Origin: Melittangium boletus DSM 14713
Lineage (GTDB): Bacteria > Myxococcota > Myxococcia > Myxococcales > Myxococcaceae
Direction of reading: 5' to 3'
Assembly: GCF_002305855.1 (NCBI RefSeq)
Contig: NZ_CP022163.1
Span: 310,292-374,291, forward strand
DNA length: 64,000 nucleotides
Shown here piece by piece: positions 1 to 8,362 of the stretch. Each line of letters opens with the position of its first letter. Within the stretch, counting starts at the first letter, position 1. The position numbers were made by a program, and so were the translations under genes. Below the pieces are notes generated by a model. That model did not search any database and had not been told where the DNA came from. It saw only the letters and a list, made by a program, of their open reading frames with translations.

Positions 1-2625
1 GTAGTGCAGGTGGCCGCGGTGCACGGCGGCCGAGTAGCAGACGTCATGCAGGGAGAAGGGGCGCTCGCGCAGGCGCGCGAGCAACAGGGCCGCGCCGCGC
101 GAGAGCGCCTCGGGTGTCTGCGCGGACAGGGTCAGCAGCTCCGCGCGCCCGGAGGTGGGCTCGGGACGCGGCTCCACGGGCCGCTCCGCCCCGGGAGGCG
201 CGGCCACGACCAGCTCGGGCGGGGGCATCGCCGCCCAGCGCACCGACACGCCCCGGGCGAAGAGGGCCCCGAGCGCATCCATCAGCGCGGCACGAGGCTC
301 GTCGCGCCGCAGCGAGCCCACCACCACGCCCGGGCGCGCGGCCTTGCGCAACAACTGCTCCACCGGACGGCACAGCACCGGGTGGGGGCTCAGCTCCACG
401 AAGGTGTCCAGGCCCTCGGCCACCAGCCGCTCGGTGGCCTGGGCGAAGCGCACGGGCTGGCGCAGGGTGCGGCAGCGCGCGTCCCCGGTGCGGCCCTCCG
501 CTCCCTGCTCACGCGCCACGGTGGACACCCAGCTCGGGCCGCCCTCACGGGCCCATAGCCGCTCCTGGGCCGCCTCCAGCTCATCGCGCAGGGGCTCCCA
601 CTGCCGCAGGCGGCTCGCGCGGTACACCTTCCACACGGCGTCGGAGGCCTCCATCCCCCCGGCGATGCACGCCGCGGCCACCTCGCCCACGCCATGGCCC
701 AGCACCACCTCGGGCTCCACGCCCCAGGAGCGCCACAGCGCCGCGAGGCCGAGCTGCACCGCGAACGTGAGCGGTTCCGCGGCGTCCTCGTCGGCCAACA
801 TCCGCGCGTTCGGCTCGCACACCGCCTCCACCAGGGACCAGCCCGCCAGCGGCATGAAGGTCTTGTCCAGGCTCTCCAGGCGCGCGCGGAACACGGGCTC
901 GGTGGCGAACAGCTCCCGGCCCATGGCGGGCCACTCCGAGCCCTGGGGCGCGCACACGAAGACCAGGCGCGGCGGCCCCTCCGGCTCTCCGGTGAAGAGG
1001 CCCGCGCGGCGCTTGCCCTGGCGCAGGCTCTTGAGCAGCGCGACCAGCTCCGAGCGGGTGCGGAAGCTCAGCGCCGCGCGATGGCCGCCCGGGCCCACGC
1101 CCAGGGCCCAGGTGCGGCACAGGTCGCGCACGCTCACGGGCTCCTCGCCGTGCAGCACCAGCTCCTCGGCGCGGGCCGCCTGGGCGAGCAGTTCTCCGGC
1201 GCTGTCGGCCGCCAGCACCAGCAACTCCTCGCTCCCCAGCGGCGCTTCCTCGAGCACCACATGGGCATTGGTGCCACCCCATCCGAAAGCGCTCACTCCG
1301 GCCGTCGCGGGCCCGTCCTCCACGGGCCAGGGCAACAACCGCCGCGGCAGGCTCAGGCGCAGCTCGCTGAAGGGAATGCGCGGATTGGGCTCGCCGTGCA
1401 GGAAGTGCGGCGGCACCAGCCGGTGCGACAGCGCGAGCGCCACCTTGATGACGCCGGCGATGCCCGCGGCGCCCTCCAGGTGGCCGATGTGAGACTTCAC
1501 CGAGCCGATGTAGAGCGGCCGGTCGATGGCCCGCCCCTCGCCGAGCGCCGCGCCCAGGGCGCTGGCCTCGGTGGGATCTCCCAGGGCGGTGCCCGTGCCG
1601 TGCGTCTCCACGTAGTGCACGCGCTGGGCGGGCACCCCCGAGCGCGCATAGGCCTCGCGCAGGAGCGCCGCCTGGCCGGGCACGCTCGGCGCGGTGAGCC
1701 CGTTGCCCAGGCCGTTGTTGTTCACCGCGCTGCCGCGGATGACACAGTAGATGCGCGCGCCCGCGGCGAGCGCCGCCGACAGCGGCTGGAGCACCACGAG
1801 CCCCGCGCCCTCGCCCCGTCCGAAACCATCCGCCCCCGCGGCGAACGCCTTGCTGCGCCCGTCCGGCGACAGCCCGCCGAACTTGGACAGGAGCACGTTC
1901 GCCTCGGGGGAGAAGATCAGGTTGACCCCGCCCACCAACGCGAGCCGGCTCTCCCCCGAGCGCAGGCTCTGGCAGGCCAGGTGCACCGCCACGAGCGACG
2001 AGGAGCACGCCGTGTCCACGGTGAGGCTCGGCCCCTTGAGTCCGAGCACATAGGACAAGCGGTTGGCCACGATGTTGAGCGACTGGCCCGTGGCGCTGTG
2101 CAGCGTCACCGCCGCGCGCTCGCGCAGGTGCCGGTCCGCGTAGTCGTGCCAGATGGCGCCCATGAACACGCCGGTGCGGCTGCCCTTGAGACTCGCGGGC
2201 GGCAGGCCCGCGTCCTCCAGCGCCTCCCACGCCACCTCCAGCATCAAGCGCTGCTGCGGATCCATCTCCGCGGCCTCGCGCGGGGAGATGCCGAAGAAGA
2301 GCGGATCGAACCCGCTCACCCCGTCCAGGAAGTAGCCATGGCGCGTGTTCATCCGCCCGGGCGATTGGGGATCCGCGTCATACCAGACGCGCGAGTCCCA
2401 ACGCTCCGCGGGCACCTCGCGCAGCAGATCCTCCTGATGGCAGAGCAGCCGCCAGAAGGACTCCGCGTCCGGCGCACCGGGAAAACGGCACGCCAGGCCC
2501 ACCACGGCCAGGGGCTCGCGCGAGTGCTCCTGCCGCGCGGCGCCCTCTTCCAAGGCCTCCTCTTCCAATTGCAGTCTCATGGAAGAGTTGGAACCAGACC
2601 CCAGCGGATTGTCACTCCCCGTCAT
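1..2625 (-). CDS. Type I polyketide synthase, N-terminal part (KS, degenerate AT, start of a second AT linker); incomplete at left edge
   Basis: The first 875 residues of a modular PKS are visible. Residues about 35-465 form a complete ketosynthase with active-site Cys207 in VDTACSSS and the two catalytic histidines His342 (ETHGTGT) and His382 (SHIGHLEG), so condensation should be intact. An acyltransferase-like domain follows (about 553-790), but its nucleophile motif reads GHGVGE (His644, Gly645) where the family has GHSxG, and the YWxxNLR region is also degraded. ELSPHPVL is kept. From about residue 826 a new KS-AT-type linker (LLTLSAQTPEAL) begins, suggesting a second acyltransferase beyond the edge. 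The ATG at 2625 follows AGGAAGG at good spacing. The short N-terminus before the KS fits an internal or downstream subunit of a PKS line. The product cannot be predicted. Confidence 0.93.
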   Translation of the reverse strand, partial: MTGSDNPLGSGSNSSMRLQLEEEALEEGAARQEHSREPLAVVGLACRFPGAPDAESFWRLLCHQEDLLREVPAERWDSRVWYDADPQSPGRMNTRHGYFLDGVSGFDPLFFGISPREAAEMDPQQRLMLEVAWEALEDAGLPPASLKGSRTGVFMGAIWHDYADRHLRERAAVTLHSATGQSLNIVANRLSYVLGLKGPSLTVDTACSSSLVAVHLACQSLRSGESRLALVGGVNLIFSPEANVLLSKFGGLSPDGRSKAFAAGADGFGRGEGAGLVVLQPLSAALAAGARIYCVIRGSAVNNNGLGNGLTAPSVPGQAALLREAYARSGVPAQRVHYVETHGTGTALGDPTEASALGAALGEGRAIDRPLYIGSVKSHIGHLEGAAGIAGVIKVALALSHRLVPPHFLHGEPNPRIPFSELRLSLPRRLLPWPVEDGPATAGVSAFGWGGTNAHVVLEEAPLGSEELLVLAADSAGELLAQAARAEELVLHGEEPVSVRDLCRTWALGVGPGGHRAALSFRTRSELVALLKSLRQGKRRAGLFTGEPEGPPRLVFVCAPQGSEWPAMGRELFATEPVFRARLESLDKTFMPLAGWSLVEAVCEPNARMLADEDAAEPLTFAVQLGLAALWRSWGVEPEVVLGHGVGEVAAACIAGGMEASDAVWKVYRASRLRQWEPLRDELEAAQERLWAREGGPSWVSTVAREQGAEGRTGDARCRTLRQPVRFAQATERLVAEGLDTFVELSPHPVLCRPVEQLLRKAARPGVVVGSLRRDEPRAALMDALGALFARGVSVRWAAMPPPELVVAAPPGAERPVEPRPEPTSGRAELLTLSAQTPEALSRGAALLLARLRERPFSLHDVCYSAAVHRGHLHY

Positions 2626-2936
2626 ATGTCGCCTTCCTCTATCCCTATCGAGGCACCACCCCGCCGGGTGGCCCTCAATGGCTTGCGCCCTTCACCGGTT
2701 TCGCTGCTCTCGGGCCTCGGCACCGGCAACCCCTTTTCCCTGGACAGTCCCCCCGGAAACGTCCCGCTCCCCCACCCTCGCATCACGCCCATCGACCCGA
2801 GGAGAGAACGCCCAAAATCGCATGTCTTGCATTGCGTGGGGAGCGGGTAAAGGCAGACCCCCATCGTCGAGGGAGAGATCCCGATTTCCGGACGTGTGGA
2901 GCCTCGTGGGGTGGGTCAACCTATTCCAGACATGAC
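2626..2936. other. Gap of about 310 bp upstream of the PKS gene
   Basis: No supportable coding sequence. It must hold the PKS promoter (minus strand). I see the ribosome binding site AGGAAGG just before the PKS ATG but no convincing -35/-10, sigma-54 or operator motif. Confidence 0.5.
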
Positions 2937-4109
2937 CTACTTCACGAGTTTTTCAATCTCTTCGCGATTGAAGCCCGCCTCGGCCAGGATCTCCTGGGAG
3001 TGCTGACCCAGCGAGGGAGGCGCGCGAGGAGTCACATCGCCCAGACGCAGGGGCGTGCGCAGGTGGGTCAGCTTGCGCCCGGATGGGGTGTCCTCGGACT
3101 CCATGAAGAGACCGCGTGCGCGCAGTTGTGCGTCCGCGAGCACCTCGTCCCCTTCGAGTACGGGCTCGACACACACGTCCCGACCCGCGAAGAGCGACGT
3201 CCAGTGCGAGAGCGGATGTTGGGCGATGAGGTGCGTGAGCTCCGCCTTCACGCGCGCGGCGCCACCGTCCAACGCATAGGCCTCGTCGAGCCATTCCGGG
3301 TGTCCCAGTGCCTCGCACACTCCGGCGAAGAACTTCGGCTCCAGCGCGCCCACGGCGAGCGCGCGGCCATCCTGGGTGCGGTACACGCCGTAGCACGGCA
3401 AGCCCCCGTTGAGCGCTTCCTCGCCGCGGCGCAGGGGCGTCCCCGCCTCGCCCATGAACAGGCGCGCGGCCAGGTGCATGTGGAGGAAGGCCGTGGCGCC
3501 ATCCGTCATGGAGATGTCCACGAAGCGGCCCTGGCCCGTGCGCTCGCGCTCGTACAGCGCCGCGAGCAGGCCCACGAGCGCGAAGAGACTGCCTCCGCCG
3601 ATGTCCCCCAGCTGGACGCCCGGAAAGGCGGGCGCGCCACCGGCCTCGCCGCCGTAGCCGAGCACGCCCGCGCGCGCCACGTAGTTGAGATCATGCCCCG
3701 CCCGGAGCCGATCCGGCCCCGTCTGGCCGTAGCCGCTGATGGCGCAGTAGATGAGGCGCGGGTGGCGCGCGTGCAGCGTGCTCCAGCCCAGCCCCAACCG
3801 GTCCATGACGCCCGGCCGGAAGCTCTCCACCAGCATGTCGTAGCCCCCCACCAGGCGCAGCAGGGCGTCGCGGCCCTCGGGGGACTTGAGGTCGAGCACC
3901 ACGGAGCGCTTGTTGCGGTTGAGCCCGTGGTGCAGCGCGCTCTCGCCCTCCCGGAAGGGCGGCATGTGGCGCACGGGATCTCCCCCGGAGGGCTCCTCCA
4001 CCCGGTCCACCGAGGCGCCCAGGTCGGCGAGCACCAGCGTGGCGTAGGGGCCCGGCAGCAGGCGGGAGAGATCCAGGACCTTGAGTCCAGCGAGGGGGAG
4101 CGAGTTCAT
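2937..4109 (-). CDS. Family III CoA-transferase, alpha-methylacyl-CoA racemase-like
   Basis: A 390-residue protein of the CaiB/BaiF class III CoA-transferase fold. It starts MNSLPLAGLKVLDLSRLLPG and carries the nucleotide-binding NRNKRSVVLDLK stretch. His139 (AGHDLNY) and Asp169 (QLGDIGGG) are 30 residues apart, as are the catalytic His126/Asp156 pair of the mycobacterial alpha-methylacyl-CoA racemase, so a racemase acting on 2-methyl-branched acyl-CoA is more likely than a formyl- or succinyl-CoA transferase. The frame extends 27 codons further upstream, but homology to the family begins at the ATG at 4109. It lies upstream of the PKS in the same direction with a 310-bp gap; a link to branched-chain polyketide or lipid metabolism is inference. 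Confidence 0.88.
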   Translation of the reverse strand: MNSLPLAGLKVLDLSRLLPGPYATLVLADLGASVDRVEEPSGGDPVRHMPPFREGESALHHGLNRNKRSVVLDLKSPEGRDALLRLVGGYDMLVESFRPGVMDRLGLGWSTLHARHPRLIYCAISGYGQTGPDRLRAGHDLNYVARAGVLGYGGEAGGAPAFPGVQLGDIGGGSLFALVGLLAALYERERTGQGRFVDISMTDGATAFLHMHLAARLFMGEAGTPLRRGEEALNGGLPCYGVYRTQDGRALAVGALEPKFFAGVCEALGHPEWLDEAYALDGGAARVKAELTHLIAQHPLSHWTSLFAGRDVCVEPVLEGDEVLADAQLRARGLFMESEDTPSGRKLTHLRTPLRLGDVTPRAPPSLGQHSQEILAEAGFNREEIEKLVK

Positions 4110-4221
4110 GGGAGCGGGGGCAAACTCGGGGGTGGGGCAAAAAAGAAGCGGCGCGGCTCCCAACAGGAGCACGCGCCGCCCGTGGAACACCGCGCCCGGG
4201 GGGACGCGGCTCCGGTGTACT

Positions 4222-4548
4222 CTAGCCCAGCAGCTTGCCCAGCTTCATGGCCAGGCCCATGTCCATCGGCTTGAACTTGAGCTTGCCCTGCATGGCCGCC
4301 ATCTGCGCGTTGAGCTTCTTCTCGCGGATCTTCACGAAGTCGTCGTTGGACATGTAGACGGTCATCTTGGAGGCACCGTTGATGCCCTCGGACACCCAGC
4401 CCTCGGCCTTGGTGAGGTCCAGCGTCCACTTGCCGCCGCCCTCGCCGCTCACGTCAAAGTGGATGACCGCGTTGATGTCCTTGGCCAGCTCCGGCTTCTC
4501 CGTGAGGATCTTCGGGATGTCGGTCTCGAGAATGTCCTTCGACGTCAT
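4222..4548 (-). CDS. SCP2 sterol-binding domain protein
   Basis: A 108-residue single-domain SCP-2-like protein (MTSKDILETDIPKILTEK...). The family binds acyl chains, acyl-CoA or sterols in a hydrophobic tunnel in the cytoplasm. Typical elements are visible: the GGGKWTLDLT strand, the MTVYMSNDDFVKI segment and the closing helix with KLKFKPMDMGLAMKLGKLLG. An in-frame extension to 4623 exists, but GGAG nine bases before the ATG at 4548 supports the shorter start. It is upstream of the acyl-CoA racemase gene on the same strand with a 112-bp gap, consistent with a shared role in lipid or acyl-CoA handling. Confidence 0.85.
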   Translation of the reverse strand: MTSKDILETDIPKILTEKPELAKDINAVIHFDVSGEGGGKWTLDLTKAEGWVSEGINGASKMTVYMSNDDFVKIREKKLNAQMAAMQGKLKFKPMDMGLAMKLGKLLG

Positions 4549-4641
4549 GGCTCGCTCCGTGAGGTGATTGATTACTGAATCAATGCCGGGCGGGACCGTA
4601 ATGACGCCGCCCGTACAGGTCAAGCCATCAGACGCGGGGGC

Positions 4642-5052
4642 TCAGCGCTGGGAGTTCACCAGTGACTGGTGGACCATCTTGAGCAGATCCGTGAGCTCGA
4701 AGGGCTTGGCCAGGTGTCCCACGGCGCCGATGTCCGAGGCCTTGCTGCCCACGTTGCGGTCCGCGCTCAGCACGATGATGGGGATGTGGGCCACGCTGGA
4801 CTTCTGGCGCATGCGCTGGGCGAACTCCCAGCCGTCCATCACCGGCATCATCAGATCCAGGAGGATGAGCCGGGGAGGATCCGGCTCGAGCCGCTCCAGG
4901 GCCTCCTTGCCATTGCGCGCGCGACGGATCTCGAAGCCCTCGGCCTCGAGGATCTCCGAGAGGGCCTCGAGGATGTCGGGATCGTCATCCACGACGAGCA
5001 CGACGGGGCCAGGTGGGGGCTGATGGTTGGCGGAAGACAGATTCTTCTCCAT
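4642..5052 (-). CDS. Single-domain response regulator (CheY-like receiver)
   Basis: A 136-residue receiver domain with no output domain. Acidic pocket Asp22-Asp24 (VVDDDPD), phospho-acceptor Asp66 (LILLDLMMP), Ser96 and Lys116 (LAKPF) are all present, so it should accept phosphate and signal by protein contact. The gene is divergent from a degenerate histidine kinase gene 127 bp away, which suggests but does not prove partnership. The N-terminal ~15 residues are a short, probably flexible extension. Confidence 0.92.
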   Translation of the reverse strand: MEKNLSSANHQPPPGPVVLVVDDDPDILEALSEILEAEGFEIRRARNGKEALERLEPDPPRLILLDLMMPVMDGWEFAQRMRQKSSVAHIPIIVLSADRNVGSKASDIGAVGHLAKPFELTDLLKMVHQSLVNSQR

Positions 5053-5179
5053 GAAGTAGCGCGCGGACTCGATTTTCCCTCAAGGCGCGTCAAGGTGCGG
5101 GAGAAATCCACCGGTCCGTGGTGGGGCCTCCTAGCCCCGTTGCAAAATCGACAGTGGCGACCCACTCTTGCATTGACCC

Positions 5180-6202
5180 ATGGACCAGGAGACGGCAGGC
5201 GTGAAGGGCGAGCTCGACAGACAGCGGGCGGAGGATGACAGCGAGCCGGGCTTCGCCATTCTCTCGCGGCGGGGGCACTTGCGCGAGCTGGACGGCCGGC
5301 TGAGGAGCTGGCTGGGGTGCGAGCGGCTGCCGGAGTCCGTGGAGTCGATCGCGGAGCTGCTCGAGGGCGCGGGTTTCCAGCCGCGCGGGAGCGGGGACCT
5401 CTGGGAGCGCCAGGGCCAGGTGCTGCGCGTGGGCGAGCGGCCCATGGACGATGGCGCCCGGTTGGTGTGGATGCAGCGCATGGACGACGCGGGCACTCGC
5501 ATCCAGCGGCGCATCCGCTACCTGGGGCTCGCGTCGCATGACCTGCGGGGCTCGCTCGCCAACGTGCGCTCCTACGCCGCGCTGCTGCTCAACGGGCGGA
5601 TTCCCCTGGAGGCCAAGGCCCGGCGCGGGCTGGAGACCATCCTGCGCAACACCGACAAGGCGCTGTCCTTCGCGCAGGATTTCTTCGATGCGAGCCGGGC
5701 CGACCTGGGCATGCTCGCGTGCGAGCGGGAGCGGCAATCCCTGGAGCCCCTGTTGGCGGCCGCGGTGGAGCGGCACCTGGAACTCGCGGGAGGCGCGAGC
5801 GTGGCGCTCGGACTGGAGCTGCCCGAGCGCCCTCTCCCCGAGGTGGAGGTGGATGGAGGCCGGGTACAGCACGCCGTGGAGGCCTTCATCCGCCACCATC
5901 TGCTCCGGGCCCAGGCGGGAGAACAACTCCGGGTGAGGGTGTTGCCCGAGGGCGCCTGGGTGCGGGTGGAGGTCCGGCGCGACGGCATCCCCCTGACGCA
6001 GGCGGAGATGGCCCTCGCCTTCGCGCGCGAGGAGCGTGCCTTCCAGGAGAAGAAGCTCGAGGACGCGCTGCGCCTGACACTCGCGCGGCAGGAAGTGGAG
6101 GCCCTGGGCGGCGCCGTGGACGTGAGCTCGGACGCGGGCGGCACCACGCTTTCGCTCACCCTGCCCATCGCGCTCGCTAACTCCGCGAGCGTCCAGGTCT
6201 GA
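5180..6202 (+). CDS. Histidine-kinase-like protein with degenerate ATPase domain
   Basis: A 340-residue cytoplasmic protein without membrane segments. Residues about 20-105 may be a degenerate PAS-like sensor. A HisKA-like helix carries His120 in ASHDLRGSLANVRSYAALLL, a good phospho-acceptor motif. The C-terminal ~130 residues align in outline with HATPase_c but lack the catalytic marks: the N-box position reads VEAFIRHHL without the expected Asn, the G1 box is reduced to RRDGIPL, and the G2 glycines are replaced (ALRLTLARQEVEALGG). It probably cannot bind ATP normally and may be a pseudokinase, phosphotransfer protein or phosphatase. The divergent receiver gene next door is a natural partner. 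Confidence 0.8.
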   Translation: MDQETAGVKGELDRQRAEDDSEPGFAILSRRGHLRELDGRLRSWLGCERLPESVESIAELLEGAGFQPRGSGDLWERQGQVLRVGERPMDDGARLVWMQRMDDAGTRIQRRIRYLGLASHDLRGSLANVRSYAALLLNGRIPLEAKARRGLETILRNTDKALSFAQDFFDASRADLGMLACERERQSLEPLLAAAVERHLELAGGASVALGLELPERPLPEVEVDGGRVQHAVEAFIRHHLLRAQAGEQLRVRVLPEGAWVRVEVRRDGIPLTQAEMALAFAREERAFQEKKLEDALRLTLARQEVEALGGAVDVSSDAGGTTLSLTLPIALANSASVQV

Positions 6203-6279
6203 CCTTCCGCGTGTCGTCGCGCTGGCGATGAGGGAGCGCTGGGGCTATCCTGGGCCGCGTCTTTTCCAAGGAGCCCTCG

Positions 6280-6513
6280 ATGGGTCTGAAGCCGATGGAG
6301 ATTGTGTTGATCATGGGGGTGCTGCTCCTCCTCTTCGGGGGCTCGCGCTTGCCACAGCTCGGCTCTTCCCTGGGGAGCGCCATCCGCAACTTCAAGCGCA
6401 GCTTCAGCACCGAGGACGCGCCCGCCGACGAGAAGAAGCCGGTGGCGACGCTGGCCAACGGCGGCGGCGTGGACAAGGACGTCAGCGCCCGCAGCACCAC
6501 CCAGCAGAGCTGA
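6280..6513 (+). CDS. tatA: Twin-arginine translocase subunit TatA/E
   Basis: A 77-residue protein with one N-terminal membrane helix (MEIVLIMGVLLLLFGG), the FGxxxLPxLG hinge (FGGSRLPQLGSSLG), an amphipathic helix (SAIRNFKRSF) and a short charged tail. This is the standard TatA/E architecture that forms the pore of the folded-protein export system. AAGGAG lies 9 nt before the ATG. No tatB or tatC is adjacent, which is common in myxobacteria. It converges with the TPR gene that ends 19 bp away. Confidence 0.92.
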   Translation: MGLKPMEIVLIMGVLLLLFGGSRLPQLGSSLGSAIRNFKRSFSTEDAPADEKKPVATLANGGGVDKDVSARSTTQQS

Positions 6514-6532
6514 TCGGGCGTCGCCGTTCGGG

Positions 6533-7282
6533 CTACTTGAGTTCCTCGTCGATGTCGGCCTTGACCTTCTTCGCCTCGGCCTGGGAGCGCAGGGCCTCGG
6601 GCGGATCGTAGTCCGTGCTCCCCTGGAGCGCCTTGTTCACGGCCTCGAGCGCGGCCTTCGCGTCCCCATCCTTGAGCCGCGTCTCGGCCAGGTACGTCCA
6701 GGCGCGCAGGTTCTCCGGGTGCGCGGCGAGCACCTTGTCGTACAGGGCGGCGGACTTCTTCAAATCCCGCTTGGGCCAGGGCAGCTCGAAGAAGTAGCGC
6801 CCCTTGGCGATGAGGGGGGCGCCCCGATCGAACTGGGGATCGATCTTGATCGCGGTGTCCAGGCGCTCGTTGAACTTGCTCTCAAGCCCCTCGCCCAGGG
6901 CCTTCATGATGCCCACCGCCTGCGAGTAGGCGCCCACGCCCGCGGCGGCGAAGTAGTGTCCCTCGACGCGAGCCGGCGCCAGCTTGCGCGCCTGGTCGGC
7001 CACTTCCCAGGCCTGCTTGCCCAGACTCTTCTTGAGCTTGGGGTTGTTGCCCGCGCCGTCCGCCTGCCACTGGATGAGCCGGGCCTTGCGCCACAGCAGC
7101 TCGTAATCCTCCGGCGAGGCCTCCAAGGCCTTCTTCAACGCGTCTTCCTGCTCCTTCACCGCGGCGGGATCTCCGCGCCGCTTGTTCAGCGCATCCAGCG
7201 AGGACAGCTCTTCGGGGGTCGCGGCCAGGACGGGCGGGGCCACCAGCACGGCGAGGGCGAGGGCGAGGCGGAGTGGGCGCAT
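6533..7282 (-). CDS. Exported TPR-repeat protein
   Basis: A 249-residue protein with a Sec-type signal peptide (MRPLRLALALAVLVAPPVLAA) and several helical repeat pairs, resembling the TPR-rich TatT-type proteins of TRAP transporters. The segments around residues 45-110 and 150-235 have the TPR hydrophobic spacing (for example NLRAWTYLAETRLKDGD). No Cys for lipidation follows the signal sequence, so it is likely periplasmic. No transporter genes are adjacent, so the role remains unassigned. Confidence 0.75.
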   Translation of the reverse strand: MRPLRLALALAVLVAPPVLAATPEELSSLDALNKRRGDPAAVKEQEDALKKALEASPEDYELLWRKARLIQWQADGAGNNPKLKKSLGKQAWEVADQARKLAPARVEGHYFAAAGVGAYSQAVGIMKALGEGLESKFNERLDTAIKIDPQFDRGAPLIAKGRYFFELPWPKRDLKKSAALYDKVLAAHPENLRAWTYLAETRLKDGDAKAALEAVNKALQGSTDYDPPEALRSQAEAKKVKADIDEELK

Positions 7283-7412
7283 ACGCGGCGTGTTAGCACG
7301 CGATTTCCGGCCCCCGCAACGGCACCTGGATACGAGAAGGCGGCGCCCCAGGCGCGCGAACGCACCTCAGGCACCGCCTTGATGGATGGAGGACATGGGA
7401 GGCGTCCTCGCG

Positions 7413-8162
7413 CTAGGCGGCGTCCGCCGACGAGGACACCGGCCCCTCTTCATCCTGGTTGAAGGCCGCCAGGTAGCGCTCGAGGAAGTTCTTCGTCTTG
7501 AGCTCCACCTGCCGCACGCGCTCGCGCGAGACGCCCCAGCGCTGGCCCAGCTCCTCCAGCGTGCGCGGCTTGTCCTGCGTGAGCCGCTCCTGGAGGATGT
7601 CCCAGCCCAGGTCGCCAATGCGCTTGCGCACCTTGGCCAGCGCCTCCTGAACCTCGCCGTCCTGCTCGCGCGACAGGAAGATGGCCTGGGGCGAGGGCCC
7701 CCCATCCTCCAGCCGATCCAGGAACGTCGTCTCGCCGTCCTCGTCGATGCTCGCGTCGAGCGAGAAGTCCGTCATGCTGCCGCGCTCGGACTCGCCGCCG
7801 CGCACCTGGCTGCGGTTGTCCTTGAGGTAGCGCGTGATGTAGGCGCGGATCCACCACACCGCATAGGTGGCGAAGCGCACGTTCTTCTTCGGATCGAAGT
7901 GCTCGATGGCCTTCATCAGGCCCACGTTGCCTTCCTGGATGAGGTCATCCAGGCGGGCGCCGCGGTTGGCGAACTTCTTGGCCACCGCCACCACGAACGC
8001 CAGGTTGGACGCGGCGAGCGTCTGCCGCGCCGCCTCGTCTCCCCTGCGGGCCCGGCCCGCCAGTTCGTATTCCTGCTCCCGGGTCAACTGAGAGTGATCC
8101 CCGAGGTGACGCAGGTAATGAGAAAGACCCTCGGCTCCGTACTTCATCGTCCTGGTCGCCAT
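7413..8162 (-). CDS. RNA polymerase sigma factor, RpoH/sigma-32 group (SigB/SigC type)
   Basis: A 249-residue primary-like sigma factor without region 1.1. Region 1.2/2.1 starts at HYLRHLGDHSQLTREQEYELA. Region 2 contains LIQEGNVGLMKAIEHFDP and the -10 recognition segment RFATYAVWWIRAYITRYL. Region 4 ends with TLEELGQRWGVSRERVRQVE, a complete HTH. Length and the short region 3 match the sigma-32 group, which is expanded in myxobacteria (SigB, SigC, SigE of Myxococcus xanthus) and used in development and heat shock. The ATG at 8162 follows GGAGGA; the frame is open to 8228 but that extension has no similarity to the group. About 200 bp upstream is free for its promoter. Confidence 0.93.
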   Translation of the reverse strand: MATRTMKYGAEGLSHYLRHLGDHSQLTREQEYELAGRARRGDEAARQTLAASNLAFVVAVAKKFANRGARLDDLIQEGNVGLMKAIEHFDPKKNVRFATYAVWWIRAYITRYLKDNRSQVRGGESERGSMTDFSLDASIDEDGETTFLDRLEDGGPSPQAIFLSREQDGEVQEALAKVRKRIGDLGWDILQERLTQDKPRTLEELGQRWGVSRERVRQVELKTKNFLERYLAAFNQDEEGPVSSSADAA

Positions 8163-8362
8163 GTTCTCGCGTCCTCCGTAGTCGTTCGAATCGGACGCGC
8201 TCGCCCCCTTTTCCGCGTCCACACACAAATAGGACGCACTGAGGCCTAAATGGTTTCTCGGTTCCGCACCGAGGGGTATTCGCCCTGCTTACCCTGTCTA
8301 CAAGCGGGCCCCGGTTGGACCCCACGGGGCGAAATCCCGGCGAGCACGCGTTCCCAACAAGA

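Noticed and set aside
581..2230. 549-codon minus-strand open frame in the PKS
   Set aside because: Wrong frame; the frame beginning at 2625 carries the full ketosynthase motifs.
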